Below, piece by piece: positions 1 to 9,148 of a stretch of DNA of 64,000 nucleotides; position 1 is the first letter of the stretch, and each line of letters starts with the position of its first letter. The notes under the pieces were generated by a model that saw nothing but the letters and a program-made list of their open reading frames with translations, searched no databases and was not told the origin of the DNA. The DNA is taken from positions 558,001 to 622,000 of the forward strand of contig NZ_KZ614145.1 in assembly GCF_002884495.1 (NCBI RefSeq). Direction: 5' to 3'. Made by a program: the position numbers and the translations under genes. Origin of the DNA: Rummeliibacillus pycnus. Lineage in GTDB: Bacteria > Bacillota > Bacilli > Bacillales_A > Planococcaceae.

Positions 1-83
1 TCTTTTAAATCATTTAATCTTTGCTCTGCGATTTGTTCTTCTGAAAGTTGTTGTTTTTTAATATTCGTAATGGGTGCTGCCAT
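1..83 (-). CDS. DUF1641 family protein, N-terminal fragment (runs off window)
   Basis: The first 27 codons are visible on the minus strand, beginning MAAPITNIKK and rich in Gln, Glu and Lys. The start follows an AGGAAGAGGTG ribosome site that overlaps the stop of the formate dehydrogenase gene, so the two are co-transcribed and probably translationally coupled. A DUF1641 gene directly behind an FdhF-type formate dehydrogenase is the arrangement known from B. subtilis (yrhE-yrhD, yjgC-yjgD). The role of the family is unsettled, probably an accessory subunit. The family call rests mainly on position, since most of the protein lies outside the window. Confidence 0.6.
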   Translation of the reverse strand, partial: MAAPITNIKKQQLSEEQIAEQRLNDLK

Positions 84-86
84 TTT

Positions 87-3023
87 TTACACCTCTTCCT
101 GATTCGTTGTTAAGTGAACGTAGCCAGGGCGTTGCCATTTTCGCTGTACTTCAACACCATTTTGTGGATGGCGTTTTTTATAGCGTGGATTTGTACGTGG
201 GAGTGGATTTTTCCCTTTTCTTTTTAAAACTTCCACGCGTACTTTTGTTTGTTTATAAGCAGGTGTAGATGTATTCTTATCGCCTGCTGGCCCAGTTAAA
301 AAGTTGATCGATGAATCTTTATCAACGGAGTTCATCGGTAAGAATAATTCATTGCCACGTACGCGATCAGTGATAAGAGCATTTAGTTTTAGTGCGCCAT
401 ATGGTGAAACAAGACGTACAAGTGCACCATCTTCAATACCACGTTCTTTCGCAAATTCAGGAGAAACCTCAACGAAAGTTTCAGGTACTTTTGATTGAAT
501 ACCATTGGATTTGTTCGTTAAATTTCCTTCGTGGAAATGTTCAAGCATACGCCCATTGTTGATATGGCAATCATACTCAGCAGGGAATTCCACTGGTTCT
601 ACCCAATCATATAAAGCGAAACGAGCTTTTTTGTCTGGGAAGTTAAAGCCGTCTGTATATAAAAGTGGTGTATCTTTTCCGTCAAGGCTACCCCAACAGA
701 AGCTATTCCAACCTTCAAGTACATCGTAATTTGCTTGGCTGAAAATAGGGGATAAGCTCGCCATTTCTGCGAAAATTTCGCTTGGATGACTGTAGTTCCA
801 ATTAGCCCCTAAGCGATTCGCAACATCTTGGAGAATTTTCCAATCTGGTTTTGAATCACCGAGTGTTGGTAATACTTGATATAAACGTTGAACGCGGCGT
901 TCTGTATTTGTAAAGGTTCCTTCTTTTTCAAGAGAAGGGGCTGCTGGAAGAACGACATCCGCATATTGTGCTGTACGAGATAAGAACACATCTTGTACGA
1001 CGAAGAAATCAAGTTGTGAAAGTACTTGGTCTACATGGTTGGCATTACAGTCAACAAGTGCCATTTCTTCTCCAACAAGGTACATTGCCTTCATTTTTCC
1101 TTGGCTAATGGCATCAAGCATTTGCATATTATTGCGACCAGGTTCTGGCTGAATTTTGACACCGTATGCTTTTTCAAATTTTGCGCGTTCCTCATCATTT
1201 GTTACTTTTTGGTATCCTGGTAGTAGGTTTGGTAATGTCCCCATATCACAAGCGCCTTGTACGTTATTGTGACCACGAAGAGGATAAGCACCTGCTCCAG
1301 GACGACGGTAGTTGCCAGTCGCTAATAGTAAGTTAGAAATAGCGGCCGATGTATCGGAACCACCTGTGTTTTGTGTAACACCCATACCCCAAAGAACACA
1401 AGTACCATCTGCATCGCGAATCATTTCTGCTACGTCAATAAGTGTTTCTTTTGAAATGCCTGTTTCTTGTACGGCATAATCGAGTGTATATTTTTCAAGT
1501 ACTTCTTTGAATTCATCAAAGTAGTTAACGTTTTCTTTGATAAATGCTTCATCATGCCAACCTTGGTCGATGATATATTTCGTAACAGCCATAAGCCATA
1601 CTTGGTCTGTACCTTGCTTAGGTCGCATGAAAATATCTGAGCGTTCGGCCATTTCATGTTTTCGCAAATCGGCTACGATTAATTTTTGACCATGTAATTT
1701 ATGAGCACGTTTGACGCGAGTTGCTAAAACAGGGTGGCCTTCTGCTGGGTTGGCACCTACGATGATCACAAGTCCCGCTTTTGCAATATCTTTTACCGTA
1801 CCTGCATCGCCCCCCATACCAACTGTGCGGAACAAACCGTCTGTTGCAGGAGATTGGCAGTAACGTGAGCAGTTATCGACATCATTTGTTCCAAATAACT
1901 GACGAGCCATTTTTTGAATTAGATAATTTTCCTCATTTGTGATTTTTGAAGAGGAGATAAAGCCCACAGCGCCTGGACCGAATTCTTGATGAATACCACC
2001 TAATCTTGAAGCAATTAAATCAAGTGCTTCATCCCAAGAGGATTCCACAAATTCCCCATCTCTTCGAATCAACGGTTTTGTTAAACGTTGTTCAGAATTT
2101 ACAAAATCCCAACCAAATTTCCCTTTGACACATGTAGAAATAGCATTTACAGGACCATCAGATGGTTGCACTTTTAAGATTTTGCGCCCCTTCGTCCATA
2201 CTTCGAACGAACAACCAACACCACAGAAAGTACATACGGTTTTTGTTTTCTTAGTTCGCTTGCTACGCATTGCAGCTTCAATTTCAGATATAGCAAAGAT
2301 GCCACTATATCCAGGTTCCACTTCTTTGATTACATCAATCATTGGGTTAAGCATATCTTGTTTCATGCCTGTCATAAATCCAGCTTCACCAAGCATTGAT
2401 TTCTCCATTAATGCATTACATGGACAAATTGTTACACATTGCCCACAGCTAACACAGGAAGAATCATTAATCGCAACGCCTTCATCCCAAATAACGCGTG
2501 GGCGCTCTGCTTCCCAATCAATTGATAGTGTTTCGTTTACTTGCAGACTTTGACAAACTTCTACGCATTGACCACAAGCGATACATTGGTTTGGATCGTA
2601 GCGATAAAATGGATGAGACATATCAACTTCTGTTGGCTCCACTTTCGGCTTGTACGGATATTTTTGATGCTCAATTTCCATCATTTCCACCGTATTGTGT
2701 AGCTTACAATTCCCGTTATTATTGTCACAAACGGTGCAATAGAGCATATGGTTCTCAAGCAGTCGATCCATCGCTTCTGTTTGTGCTTCTTTTGCTTTTG
2801 GTGATGCAAGTTGTACATTCATTCCCGCCTGTGCTTTTGTACTGCATGAACGAACAAGCTCGCCATCTACTTCAACGATACATGTATCACATGTTTGAAT
2901 CGGATCTACTTCAGGTACATGACAAATTTGTGGATGGGAAATTTGATTTTTGTTTAGGACATCTAAAATCGATTCGCAGGGATTTATTTCGTAGGGGGTA
3001 CCGTTAATTTTCATCATTGTCAT
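87..3023 (-). CDS. Formate dehydrogenase, NuoG-like N-terminus plus molybdopterin catalytic domain
   Basis: 978 aa; oxidises formate to CO2 at a bis-molybdopterin guanine dinucleotide site and passes electrons through a chain of Fe-S clusters. Visible in order: a [2Fe-2S] domain (Cys34, 45, 48, 60), a His-Cys3 cluster site (His92, Cys96, 99, 106), two ferredoxin clusters (Cys147/150/153/157 and Cys190/193/196/200), the molybdopterin-domain [4Fe-4S] site (Cys264, 267, 271, 298), then the catalytic region NCSRYCQSP with Cys389 where E. coli FdhF has selenocysteine. No membrane segment or Tat signal is present, so it should be cytoplasmic, like YrhE/YjgC. AAGGAGG lies 8 nt before the chosen ATG. 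All cofactor genes follow within 12 kb. Confidence 0.95.
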   Translation of the reverse strand: MTMMKINGTPYEINPCESILDVLNKNQISHPQICHVPEVDPIQTCDTCIVEVDGELVRSCSTKAQAGMNVQLASPKAKEAQTEAMDRLLENHMLYCTVCDNNNGNCKLHNTVEMMEIEHQKYPYKPKVEPTEVDMSHPFYRYDPNQCIACGQCVEVCQSLQVNETLSIDWEAERPRVIWDEGVAINDSSCVSCGQCVTICPCNALMEKSMLGEAGFMTGMKQDMLNPMIDVIKEVEPGYSGIFAISEIEAAMRSKRTKKTKTVCTFCGVGCSFEVWTKGRKILKVQPSDGPVNAISTCVKGKFGWDFVNSEQRLTKPLIRRDGEFVESSWDEALDLIASRLGGIHQEFGPGAVGFISSSKITNEENYLIQKMARQLFGTNDVDNCSRYCQSPATDGLFRTVGMGGDAGTVKDIAKAGLVIIVGANPAEGHPVLATRVKRAHKLHGQKLIVADLRKHEMAERSDIFMRPKQGTDQVWLMAVTKYIIDQGWHDEAFIKENVNYFDEFKEVLEKYTLDYAVQETGISKETLIDVAEMIRDADGTCVLWGMGVTQNTGGSDTSAAISNLLLATGNYRRPGAGAYPLRGHNNVQGACDMGTLPNLLPGYQKVTNDEERAKFEKAYGVKIQPEPGRNNMQMLDAISQGKMKAMYLVGEEMALVDCNANHVDQVLSQLDFFVVQDVFLSRTAQYADVVLPAAPSLEKEGTFTNTERRVQRLYQVLPTLGDSKPDWKILQDVANRLGANWNYSHPSEIFAEMASLSPIFSQANYDVLEGWNSFCWGSLDGKDTPLLYTDGFNFPDKKARFALYDWVEPVEFPAEYDCHINNGRMLEHFHEGNLTNKSNGIQSKVPETFVEVSPEFAKERGIEDGALVRLVSPYGALKLNALITDRVRGNELFLPMNSVDKDSSINFLTGPAGDKNTSTPAYKQTKVRVEVLKRKGKNPLPRTNPRYKKRHPQNGVEVQRKWQRPGYVHLTTNQEEV

Positions 3024-3052
3024 AGTAATTGCCTCCTTTTTTCCTCAAACAT

Positions 3053-3115
3053 AAAAAAATCCACCATGAATGAGCATACTTCCAGCTAAAAAGTATGACT
3101 TAATTCATGGTGGAT
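3053..3115 (-). promoter_or_regulatory. Terminator-like hairpin in the fdh leader (candidate attenuator)
   Basis: A 13-bp inverted repeat, ATCCACCATGAAT at 3059-3071 and ATTCATGGTGGAT at 3103-3115, encloses a second 6-bp stem (CATACT/AGTATG, 3075-3080 and 3092-3097). Read on the minus strand it is followed at once by seven U residues and then, about 30 nt on, by the fdh start. That is the geometry of an intrinsic terminator within a 5' leader. A further short self-complementary stretch (TAAGAT/ATCTTA) lies just upstream in the transcript and could form an alternative fold. No known riboswitch class is recognised here, and the ligand or factor is unknown. Confidence 0.5.
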
Positions 3116-3280
3116 AAGATTTTTAGCAGATCTTACTAAAAGACCAATCCAGATTTTTTTATGAGATGTAGAAATAAAATCAAAACATTTGTAGAAAATA
3201 TTTTGACCTCATTTGTATCATGAATATCATTATATCCCCTAGTGAAAAAATAAACAATATGAATTATAAAAGCTCTTAGT

Positions 3281-3295
3281 TGATAATGATTCTCA
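3281..3295. promoter_or_regulatory. Fur-box-like 7-1-7 palindrome
   Basis: TGATAATGATTCTCA matches the B. subtilis Fur consensus TGATAATNATTATCA at all but one defined position. It lies in the 384-bp gap between the divergent fdh and DUF2294-fdhD-moaA-FNT units, about 110 bp before the latter. PerR and Zur boxes share the 7-1-7 form but differ in the outer bases, and Fur fits best. Iron control of an Fe-S-rich dehydrogenase is plausible; binding is inferred. Confidence 0.5.
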
Positions 3296-3407
3296 AAAAA
3301 ATAGACTTTCAATTTTTTAAAAGTTGCTTTATGATTAACAAACTGTAGAGATGAAATAGCTTTTTTGCAAACAAAAACTGTTTTTTTATGTTAGGAGGAT
3401 GCTAATT

Positions 3408-3758
3408 ATGTCGAAAAAAGTGCATGAATTTAATGACATCATCCGGAAACTTCGCAAAGATTTATTTGGCAAAGGTCCTGAACGTATTCATACCATCTTT
3501 GTGCAAAATATGGCTGTATCAACGCTATATGGCAATGTAACACCAACTGAAAAATTTATTGCTAGTACGCAAGAAGGTCTGGCAATGGTACATGCCGCTC
3601 GCACAAAAATGATTCAAGATTTGTATTCCAAGCAAACGCCTGAAGGTATGGAAGAATTGATGGAAGCCAAATTATTGCATCTGTTTTCAGATATCAAAAT
3701 TGAAGAAGATATTGCTGTATCTGTTTTTATTTTTGATCAAAATATTGAGGAACACTAG
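3408..3758 (+). CDS. DUF2294 (MpsC-like) family protein
   Basis: 116 aa, soluble, with the family core (IHTIFVQNMAVSTLYGNVTP, then an acidic helix ending in a beta-strand). An ATG 9 nt upstream is in frame, but AGGAGG at 3393-3398 sits 9 nt before ATG 3408, which sets the start. Proteins of this family are found beside formate dehydrogenase genes (YrhF in B. subtilis, as I recall) and one relative has been named MpsC; the molecular role is unknown. It is the first gene of a run with fdhD, 8 bp later, so it probably serves formate metabolism. Confidence 0.75.
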   Translation: MSKKVHEFNDIIRKLRKDLFGKGPERIHTIFVQNMAVSTLYGNVTPTEKFIASTQEGLAMVHAARTKMIQDLYSKQTPEGMEELMEAKLLHLFSDIKIEEDIAVSVFIFDQNIEEH

Positions 3759-3766
3759 GAGGAGCT

Positions 3767-4576
3767 ATGGATACTGAGATCACGAGAGAAATCCTTCGAC
3801 TAGAAAATGGACAAGTGCAAAAAGTTACGGATACCATTGTAACGGAATATGCAGTGACTGTTAAAATTAATCAACAGGAATTTGTCACGATGGTTTGCAC
3901 ACCTGAATTTGTGGAGGATATGGTCGTTGGCTATTTAGCCTCTGAGAAAGTGATTACTCACTTTGATGACATAGAAAATATTTGGTTTCAGGAAAAAGAG
4001 GGCGTAGTACATGTCCAAACCAAAAAGGTCAATCCATTTGCAACGAAGTTACAAAATAAGCGCTACATTACATCATGTTGTGGAATGAGTAGACAGGGCT
4101 TTGTGTTTGCAAATGATGCATTGACTGCCAAGAAAATGGAGCGCATTCATATTCAATTGACACCACAAAGTTGTTTTCATCTCATGCAAACGATGCAGCA
4201 AAATGCGGTGACCTTTCAAAAAACAGGTGGAGTTCACAATGCAGCATTATGTGATTCCAAAGACATCTTACTGAGTCGGAAGGATATTGGTCGCCACAAT
4301 GCACTTGATAAAATATATGGCTATTGCTTACAACATGACATTTCGATTCAGGATAAGGTTATTGTATTTAGTGGTCGTATTTCATCGGAAATTTTACTAA
4401 AGGTGTCTAAAATTGGATGTGAAATGATTCTTTCTAAGTCAGCTCCAACAGAATTGGCTCTACAACTAGCGGAACAATTAGGAATCACAACTGTTGGATT
4501 TATCCGTCAAAATTCGTTAAATGTTTATACACATCCGGAACGAATTCTTTTCGATGATTCAATTGGCAGTATCTGA
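3767..4576 (+). CDS. fdhD: FdhD, sulfurtransferase for formate dehydrogenase
   Basis: 269 aa. FdhD moves sulfur from the cysteine desulfurase to the Mo-bisMGD cofactor before it is inserted into formate dehydrogenase, and is needed for activity. The active loop reads SCCGMSR with Cys104 and Cys105; Gram-positive FdhD proteins commonly have this adjacent-Cys version rather than the enterobacterial CxxC. GGVHNAAL and GRHNALDKI, typical of the family, follow at about residues 155-185. GGAG precedes the ATG by a few bases. It is co-transcribed with the DUF2294 gene and moaA. Confidence 0.93.
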   Translation: MDTEITREILRLENGQVQKVTDTIVTEYAVTVKINQQEFVTMVCTPEFVEDMVVGYLASEKVITHFDDIENIWFQEKEGVVHVQTKKVNPFATKLQNKRYITSCCGMSRQGFVFANDALTAKKMERIHIQLTPQSCFHLMQTMQQNAVTFQKTGGVHNAALCDSKDILLSRKDIGRHNALDKIYGYCLQHDISIQDKVIVFSGRISSEILLKVSKIGCEMILSKSAPTELALQLAEQLGITTVGFIRQNSLNVYTHPERILFDDSIGSI

Positions 4577-4592
4577 ACAAGGAGATGAAACC

Positions 4593-5603
4593 ATGAATTT
4601 GATACAAGATCAGTTTAAGCGACCGTTAAGAGATTTACGTATATCCGTTACGGACCGTTGTAATTTTCGTTGTCGCTATTGCATGCCAGCTGAAATTTTC
4701 GGACCAGATTATGCCTTTTTACCATCACAGCAAATTTTGACGTTTGATGAAATTGAGCGACTTGCTAAAATCTTTGTTTCTTTTGGCGTGAAAAAAATAC
4801 GCATTACTGGTGGTGAGCCACTACTGCGAAAAAACGTTGCGCAGCTAATTGAGCGACTTCATCATGTGCAGGGGATAGAAGATATTGCGATGACCACAAA
4901 TGGCACCTTGCTGAAAAAGTTTGCAGAGGATTTGGCGAAAGCTGGATTGTCGCGTGTCTCTGTAAGCTTAGATTCACTCAATGAAGAACGCTTTTTATCG
5001 ATGAATGGTCGCCGTGGGAAAGTTAATAATGTGCTGGAAGGTATTGAAAAGGCAAAACAAGTAGGCTTGCAGGTCAAAATTAATATGGTTGTGCAAAAGG
5101 GACAAAATGAACAGGATATTATACCAATGGCTCATTTCTTCAAAGAAAAAAAACATATTTTACGCTTTATTGAGTATATGGATGTCGGAAACTCTAATGG
5201 CTGGCGCTTAGATGATGTTGTATCGAAAAAAGAAATTCTTCAAGCTGTTCATCGGTTTTCACCGATCGAGCCAGTAAGCCCCAATTATAAAGGGGAAGTG
5301 GCAACTCGTTATCGTTACAAAGATAGTGATCAAGAAATAGGTGTTATTTCTTCTGTCACCGATTCATTTTGTGCTACTTGCACACGAGCCCGCATTTCAG
5401 CAGAGGGAAAGCTATACACATGCTTATTTGCGACAGATGGTACGGATTTACGTGAGCTTTTACGCTCCGGACAAACTGATGATGTCATTGCAGAATGTAT
5501 TGCTGCCGTATGGCAAAATCGGACAGATCGCTATTCAGATGAGCGAACAGAACATACATCTCATCAGCAGAGAAAAGTTGAAATGTCTCATATTGGTGGA
5601 TGA
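4593..5603 (+). CDS. moaA: GTP 3',8-cyclase MoaA
   Basis: 336 aa radical-SAM enzyme; converts GTP to 3',8-cyclo-H2GTP, the first step of molybdenum cofactor synthesis. The SAM-binding [4Fe-4S] cysteines are Cys23, 27 and 30 (CNFRCRYC), the second cluster uses the C-terminal CATCTRA segment and a later Cys, and the chain ends in the conserved Gly-Gly. The open frame extends further upstream into fdhD, but AAGGAGATGAAACC directly before ATG 4593, and the MoaA N-terminus, fix the start. It lies 16 bp after fdhD and before the formate channel. Confidence 0.95.
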   Translation: MNLIQDQFKRPLRDLRISVTDRCNFRCRYCMPAEIFGPDYAFLPSQQILTFDEIERLAKIFVSFGVKKIRITGGEPLLRKNVAQLIERLHHVQGIEDIAMTTNGTLLKKFAEDLAKAGLSRVSVSLDSLNEERFLSMNGRRGKVNNVLEGIEKAKQVGLQVKINMVVQKGQNEQDIIPMAHFFKEKKHILRFIEYMDVGNSNGWRLDDVVSKKEILQAVHRFSPIEPVSPNYKGEVATRYRYKDSDQEIGVISSVTDSFCATCTRARISAEGKLYTCLFATDGTDLRELLRSGQTDDVIAECIAAVWQNRTDRYSDERTEHTSHQQRKVEMSHIGG

Positions 5604-5640
5604 TCACAACAAAATAGAATAGACAAGAGGGATTAGTAGG

Positions 5641-6423
5641 ATGGCTTTTAACAAACCAGAGCAAATTACAGAAATCGCCATTGGTGCAGGTATAGGTAAA
5701 GCAAGTTATTCGATTTTTAAAATGTTAGTGTTAGGATTTTTAGGTGGAGCCTTTATTGCTTTTGGGTTTTTACTCGATATTCGTGTTAGTGGAAATATGC
5801 CGGAAGCATGGGGCAGCTTTGCTGGTTTCATCGGAGCAGCTGTGTTCCCATTAGGCCTTATTTTAGTATTATTAGCAGGTGCTGAGTTAATTACGGGGAA
5901 TATGATGTCTGTCGCAATGGCTTTTTATGCAAAGAAAATTTCCATTCCGGCATTAGTGCGAAACTGGTTTTGGGTGACACTTGCCAATCTAATTGGCGCT
6001 TTATTTGTAGCATTTTTCTTTGGACATGTAGTTGGTTTAACAGAAACGGGTCCGTTTTTAGCTAAAACAGTAGCAATTGCGAAAGCCAAAACAGCAGATT
6101 CGTTTTTACAAACATTTATTTCAGGGATAGGCTGTAACTGGCTTGTATGCTTAGCTGTTTGGTTGGCTTATGGCGCAAATGATTTTGGTGGAAAAATTGC
6201 AGGCATTTGGTTCCCTGTCACAGCTTTCGTTGCGATTGGCTTCCAACACGTTGTCGCAAATATGTTTGTCATTCCAGCTGCTATTTTTGCTGGACAAGCT
6301 ACATGGACAGCCTTTTTAAGTAATGTTATTCCAGCCTTTTTAGGGAATGTAGTTGGTGGCGCTATTTTCGTTGGATTGATTTATTTTATTTCTTATCAAA
6401 AGGAATTCGCTACAACTAAATAG
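5641..6423 (+). CDS. Formate/nitrite transporter (FNT) family channel
   Basis: 260 aa, six predicted membrane helices, with family sequences such as LAGAELITGNMM (about residue 80) and the late GFQHVVANMF motif containing the pore-lining His. FNT proteins form pentameric channels for formate, nitrite or hydrosulfide. Its place between moaA and a terminator, in a unit with fdhD, points to formate; B. subtilis yrhG occupies a similar position next to yrhE. Whether it imports or exports depends on conditions and cannot be read from sequence. Confidence 0.9.
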   Translation: MAFNKPEQITEIAIGAGIGKASYSIFKMLVLGFLGGAFIAFGFLLDIRVSGNMPEAWGSFAGFIGAAVFPLGLILVLLAGAELITGNMMSVAMAFYAKKISIPALVRNWFWVTLANLIGALFVAFFFGHVVGLTETGPFLAKTVAIAKAKTADSFLQTFISGIGCNWLVCLAVWLAYGANDFGGKIAGIWFPVTAFVAIGFQHVVANMFVIPAAIFAGQATWTAFLSNVIPAFLGNVVGGAIFVGLIYFISYQKEFATTK

Positions 6424-6430
6424 CACAAAT

Positions 6431-6455
6431 AAAAAACCGGCATATGCCGGTTTTT
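6431..6455. terminator. Bidirectional terminator between the FNT gene and moaC
   Basis: A perfect palindrome with core AACCGGCATATGCCGGTT, flanked by A and T runs, serves both converging genes. The T run overlaps the moaC stop codon. Confidence 0.9.
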
Positions 6456-6942
6456 ATGCACGTTCATGTAAAAAGTGGCCGCTTTTTCCGCCTGTTTTTT
6501 GCACAAGATAGGTATCTTGAATAACCATCGATTTATCGACAGCCTTGCACATATCATAAAAAGTTAAAGTAGCAATGGATACGGCTGTTAATGCCTCCAT
6601 TTCAACGCCCGTATTACCTTTGCATTTGACGAGTACTTCAATATGCAATGCATAGCCAGTATCCTTTTTTTCATAGCTAAATGTAAAATCCGTACCTTGT
6701 AGCATAATCGGATGACACATCGGAATAAGTTCAGATGTTTTTTTGGCACCCATAATACCTGCGATTTGGGCAACTTGTGTGGGATCACCCTTTTTGATAT
6801 TCCCTTGTTGAATTGCTTCGTATAATTCGGTTGATAGTAAAATTGTACTGCGTGCAATAGCTGTTCGTTTCGTATCGCTTTTTTCGGAAATATCGACCAT
6901 TTTAGGTCGACCTTCTTCATTCCAGTGAGTAAAATTAGTCAT
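6454..6942 (-). CDS. moaC: Cyclic pyranopterin monophosphate synthase MoaC
   Basis: 162 aa. It rearranges 3',8-cyclo-H2GTP to cyclic pyranopterin monophosphate, the second cofactor step. Family sequences are clear: MVDISEK near the N-terminus, IPMCHPI (substrate pocket) near residue 77, [11 protein letters not shown], and DMCKA around residues 130-134 with the catalytic Lys/Asp region. AAAGGAGA lies 6 nt before the ATG. The start overlaps the end of mobA by 8 bp, so moaB-mobA-moaC form one tightly packed unit read toward moaA. Confidence 0.95.
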   Translation of the reverse strand: MTNFTHWNEEGRPKMVDISEKSDTKRTAIARSTILLSTELYEAIQQGNIKKGDPTQVAQIAGIMGAKKTSELIPMCHPIMLQGTDFTFSYEKKDTGYALHIEVLVKCKGNTGVEMEALTAVSIATLTFYDMCKAVDKSMVIQDTYLVQKTGGKSGHFLHERA

Positions 6943-7537
6943 GATAATCTCCTTTATTCTCTAAAGTATTTGTGGATTGGGGCCAGTCACTTAGAGTATT
7001 GATATTGATGAATGCTTGCTCATCATCTGAAACGGGTACATAGTAAACGCTCAGTTGATCGAGTAGCGATTTCATACTTCTTTTATGTTGCTGCAATAAT
7101 TTTTCTGTTTTGTGTAAAATGCTACGGTGATAAAGGGCAGCAAGAGGCTGTATTTTGTCCGATTGCTTTGGAACAATCGCATCATAAGTATCATCTACAA
7201 ATGAAAGCATCATTTTGACAAAGGATTCGGTAATATAGGGCATATCACTTGCCAGTACGAAAAACCAATCTGCATCCGTCGTTTTGGATAGAACATGATG
7301 AATCGCAAAAAGTGGTCCTTGATGTGGCAATTCTTCGATAAATATACGGACGTCCTTTTCTATAAATTGAGGAGATAACGATGCATTAGTTGAGATAATA
7401 AGTGGCTTCAGTGCATTCTTTTTAAATGCTTGTAAGCTATATTGATATAAAAATTGACTATCCAATTTTTCAAACATTTTGGGTTTTCCATATCGTGAGG
7501 ATTGACCACCAGCTAATACGATACCTGCAATCTTCAT
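6935..7537 (-). CDS. mobA: Molybdenum cofactor guanylyltransferase MobA
   Basis: 200 aa nucleotidyltransferase that adds GMP from GTP to Mo-molybdopterin, giving the guanine dinucleotide form used by formate dehydrogenase. The N-terminal loop [13 protein letters not shown] binds the nucleotide, and ASDMPYI near residue 97 carries the metal-binding Asp. It overlaps moaB by 4 bp and moaC by 8 bp. The presence of MobA agrees with an MGD-dependent enzyme in the same cluster. Confidence 0.92.
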   Translation of the reverse strand: MKIAGIVLAGGQSSRYGKPKMFEKLDSQFLYQYSLQAFKKNALKPLIISTNASLSPQFIEKDVRIFIEELPHQGPLFAIHHVLSKTTDADWFFVLASDMPYITESFVKMMLSFVDDTYDAIVPKQSDKIQPLAALYHRSILHKTEKLLQQHKRSMKSLLDQLSVYYVPVSDDEQAFININTLSDWPQSTNTLENKGDYHD

Positions 7538-8025
7538 CGATGTAACTCACCAATAAAATGCTGCACTGTAGGAATGATGAGTTTACGCATGCCAAGCTTA
7601 ACGGCATTGGTTGAACCAGGTAATGCATAAATAGCAGTCTGCTGTAAACAACCGGCAACTGCACGACTAAACATAGCTCGTGGCCCTATTTCCTCATAAC
7701 TTAATGAGCGAAATAGTTCGCCAAACCCATGCATTTCTTTTTCAAAAAGTGGTGTTAACGCTTCGTATGTGACATCTCGTGACGTGAAGCCTGTACCGCC
7801 TGTTACAATGATTGCATTGATGTCAGCATCATCACACCACGCGCGCACTTGCTGAGTAATGGTAGCGGCATCATCTTTTACAATAAGGTATTGGGCTGTA
7901 TGAAAACCAGCGTCTGCAAGAAATGCTTTGATTTGCTGACCACCCTTATCCGTCTCTATTGTACGGGTATCACTAACAGTTAAAACAGCGGCATGAATGG
8001 CAAGATCTTTATGGGTTGAATGCAT
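7534..8025 (-). CDS. moaB: MoaB/Mog-type molybdopterin-binding protein
   Basis: 163 aa. This fold adenylates molybdopterin before metal insertion by MoeA. Visible: VLTVSDTR at the N-terminus, the GGTGFTSRD substrate loop near residue 76, and ALPGSTNAV near residue 135. CAGGAGG lies 7 nt before ATG 8025; an in-frame extension of 9 codons upstream has no ribosome site. It is the first gene of moaB-mobA-moaC and diverges from moeB across 94 bp that must hold both promoters. Confidence 0.93.
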   Translation of the reverse strand: MHSTHKDLAIHAAVLTVSDTRTIETDKGGQQIKAFLADAGFHTAQYLIVKDDAATITQQVRAWCDDADINAIIVTGGTGFTSRDVTYEALTPLFEKEMHGFGELFRSLSYEEIGPRAMFSRAVAGCLQQTAIYALPGSTNAVKLGMRKLIIPTVQHFIGELHR

Positions 8026-8119
8026 TGTAAATCCTCCTGTTGATAGAATCAATGATTAATTATAACGATATAAATTGAAAGGTCAAATAAAATTCAGTAA
8101 GAGAAAGGCAGCGTTTTAA

Positions 8120-9136
8120 ATGAGTGATCGATATTCTAGACAGCAACTGTTTCAGCCGATTGGGGAAAAAGGACAGGTGCTATTACAACAAAAACATGTA
8201 CTGATTGTAGGGGCAGGCGCATTAGGTAGTGCAAGTGCAGAGGCGATTGTAAGAGCCGGTGTAGGTAAAGTGACGATTGTCGATCGTGATTATGTGGAAT
8301 GGAGTAATTTACAGCGTCAGCAGTTGTATAGTGAACAAGAAGCAGAGCAAAAAATACCGAAAGCTATTGCAGCACAAGAAAGGCTCATACGTATTAATTC
8401 AAACGTACAGATTAAGGGGCTCGTCATGGATGCAAGGGCAGATTCATTGGAGAGTATCGTACAAGATGTCGATGTGATGATTGATGGTACCGATAACTTT
8501 GATATTCGATTTGTGATGAACGATTTAGCTCAAAAATATCAGATTCCGTGGATATACGGCTCGTGCGTAGGTAGCTATGGTACGACTTATACGATTATTC
8601 CAGGAAAAACACCTTGCCTTCATTGCCTACTACAATCAGTACCGAATATGGCGATGACCTGCGATACGGCAGGAATCATTAGCCCAGCAGTGCAAATGGT
8701 AGCTGCTTATCAAGTAGCCGAGGCATTAAAAATTTTAGTGGAAGATTGGCAAGCAGTATGTGAAACGTATCGAACCTTTGATGTATGGCATAATCAACAT
8801 TATGATATGCGTGTACAAACAGCGAAAAAAAGGGATTGTCCATCATGCGGTGAACAGGCAATTTACCCTTACTTAGCTTATGAAAACCAAACAAAGGCGG
8901 ATGTATTATGTGGACGAAATGCTGTACAAATTCGCCCTATCCGATCAGATGCCTATAATTTAGATTTCTTAGCACAGAAGCTTCAAAAGCATGGTACGAT
9001 TCAGCAAAATCCATACTTGTTATCATGTCAATTAAAAGATTATCGCCTCGTTATTTTCCAAGATGGTCGAGTGCTTGTACATGGTACAAATGATGTGCAA
9101 CAGGCAAAAAATTTATATTATCGTTTATTAGGATAA
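8120..9136 (+). CDS. moeB: ThiF/MoeB-type adenylyltransferase
   Basis: 338 aa E1-like enzyme. It adenylates the C-terminal Gly-Gly of MoaD so that sulfur can be loaded for molybdopterin synthase. Seen: the ATP-binding GAGALGSA at about residues 31-38, the acidic IDGTDNFD segment, and two Cys pairs (CLHC and CPSC) that should bind structural zinc. The last 75 residues after the second Cys pair are not a rhodanese domain. It begins the moeB-moeA-mobB-moaE-moaD operon. A ThiS-activating role cannot be excluded, but context favours MoaD. Confidence 0.9.
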   Translation: MSDRYSRQQLFQPIGEKGQVLLQQKHVLIVGAGALGSASAEAIVRAGVGKVTIVDRDYVEWSNLQRQQLYSEQEAEQKIPKAIAAQERLIRINSNVQIKGLVMDARADSLESIVQDVDVMIDGTDNFDIRFVMNDLAQKYQIPWIYGSCVGSYGTTYTIIPGKTPCLHCLLQSVPNMAMTCDTAGIISPAVQMVAAYQVAEALKILVEDWQAVCETYRTFDVWHNQHYDMRVQTAKKRDCPSCGEQAIYPYLAYENQTKADVLCGRNAVQIRPIRSDAYNLDFLAQKLQKHGTIQQNPYLLSCQLKDYRLVIFQDGRVLVHGTNDVQQAKNLYYRLLG

Positions 9137-9148
9137 GGAGTGTTGAAC

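Noticed and set aside
2125-3007. Two plus-strand open frames of 142 and 169 codons across the formate dehydrogenase gene
   Set aside because: They lie wholly inside a well-supported minus-strand gene and show no family features or start signals.
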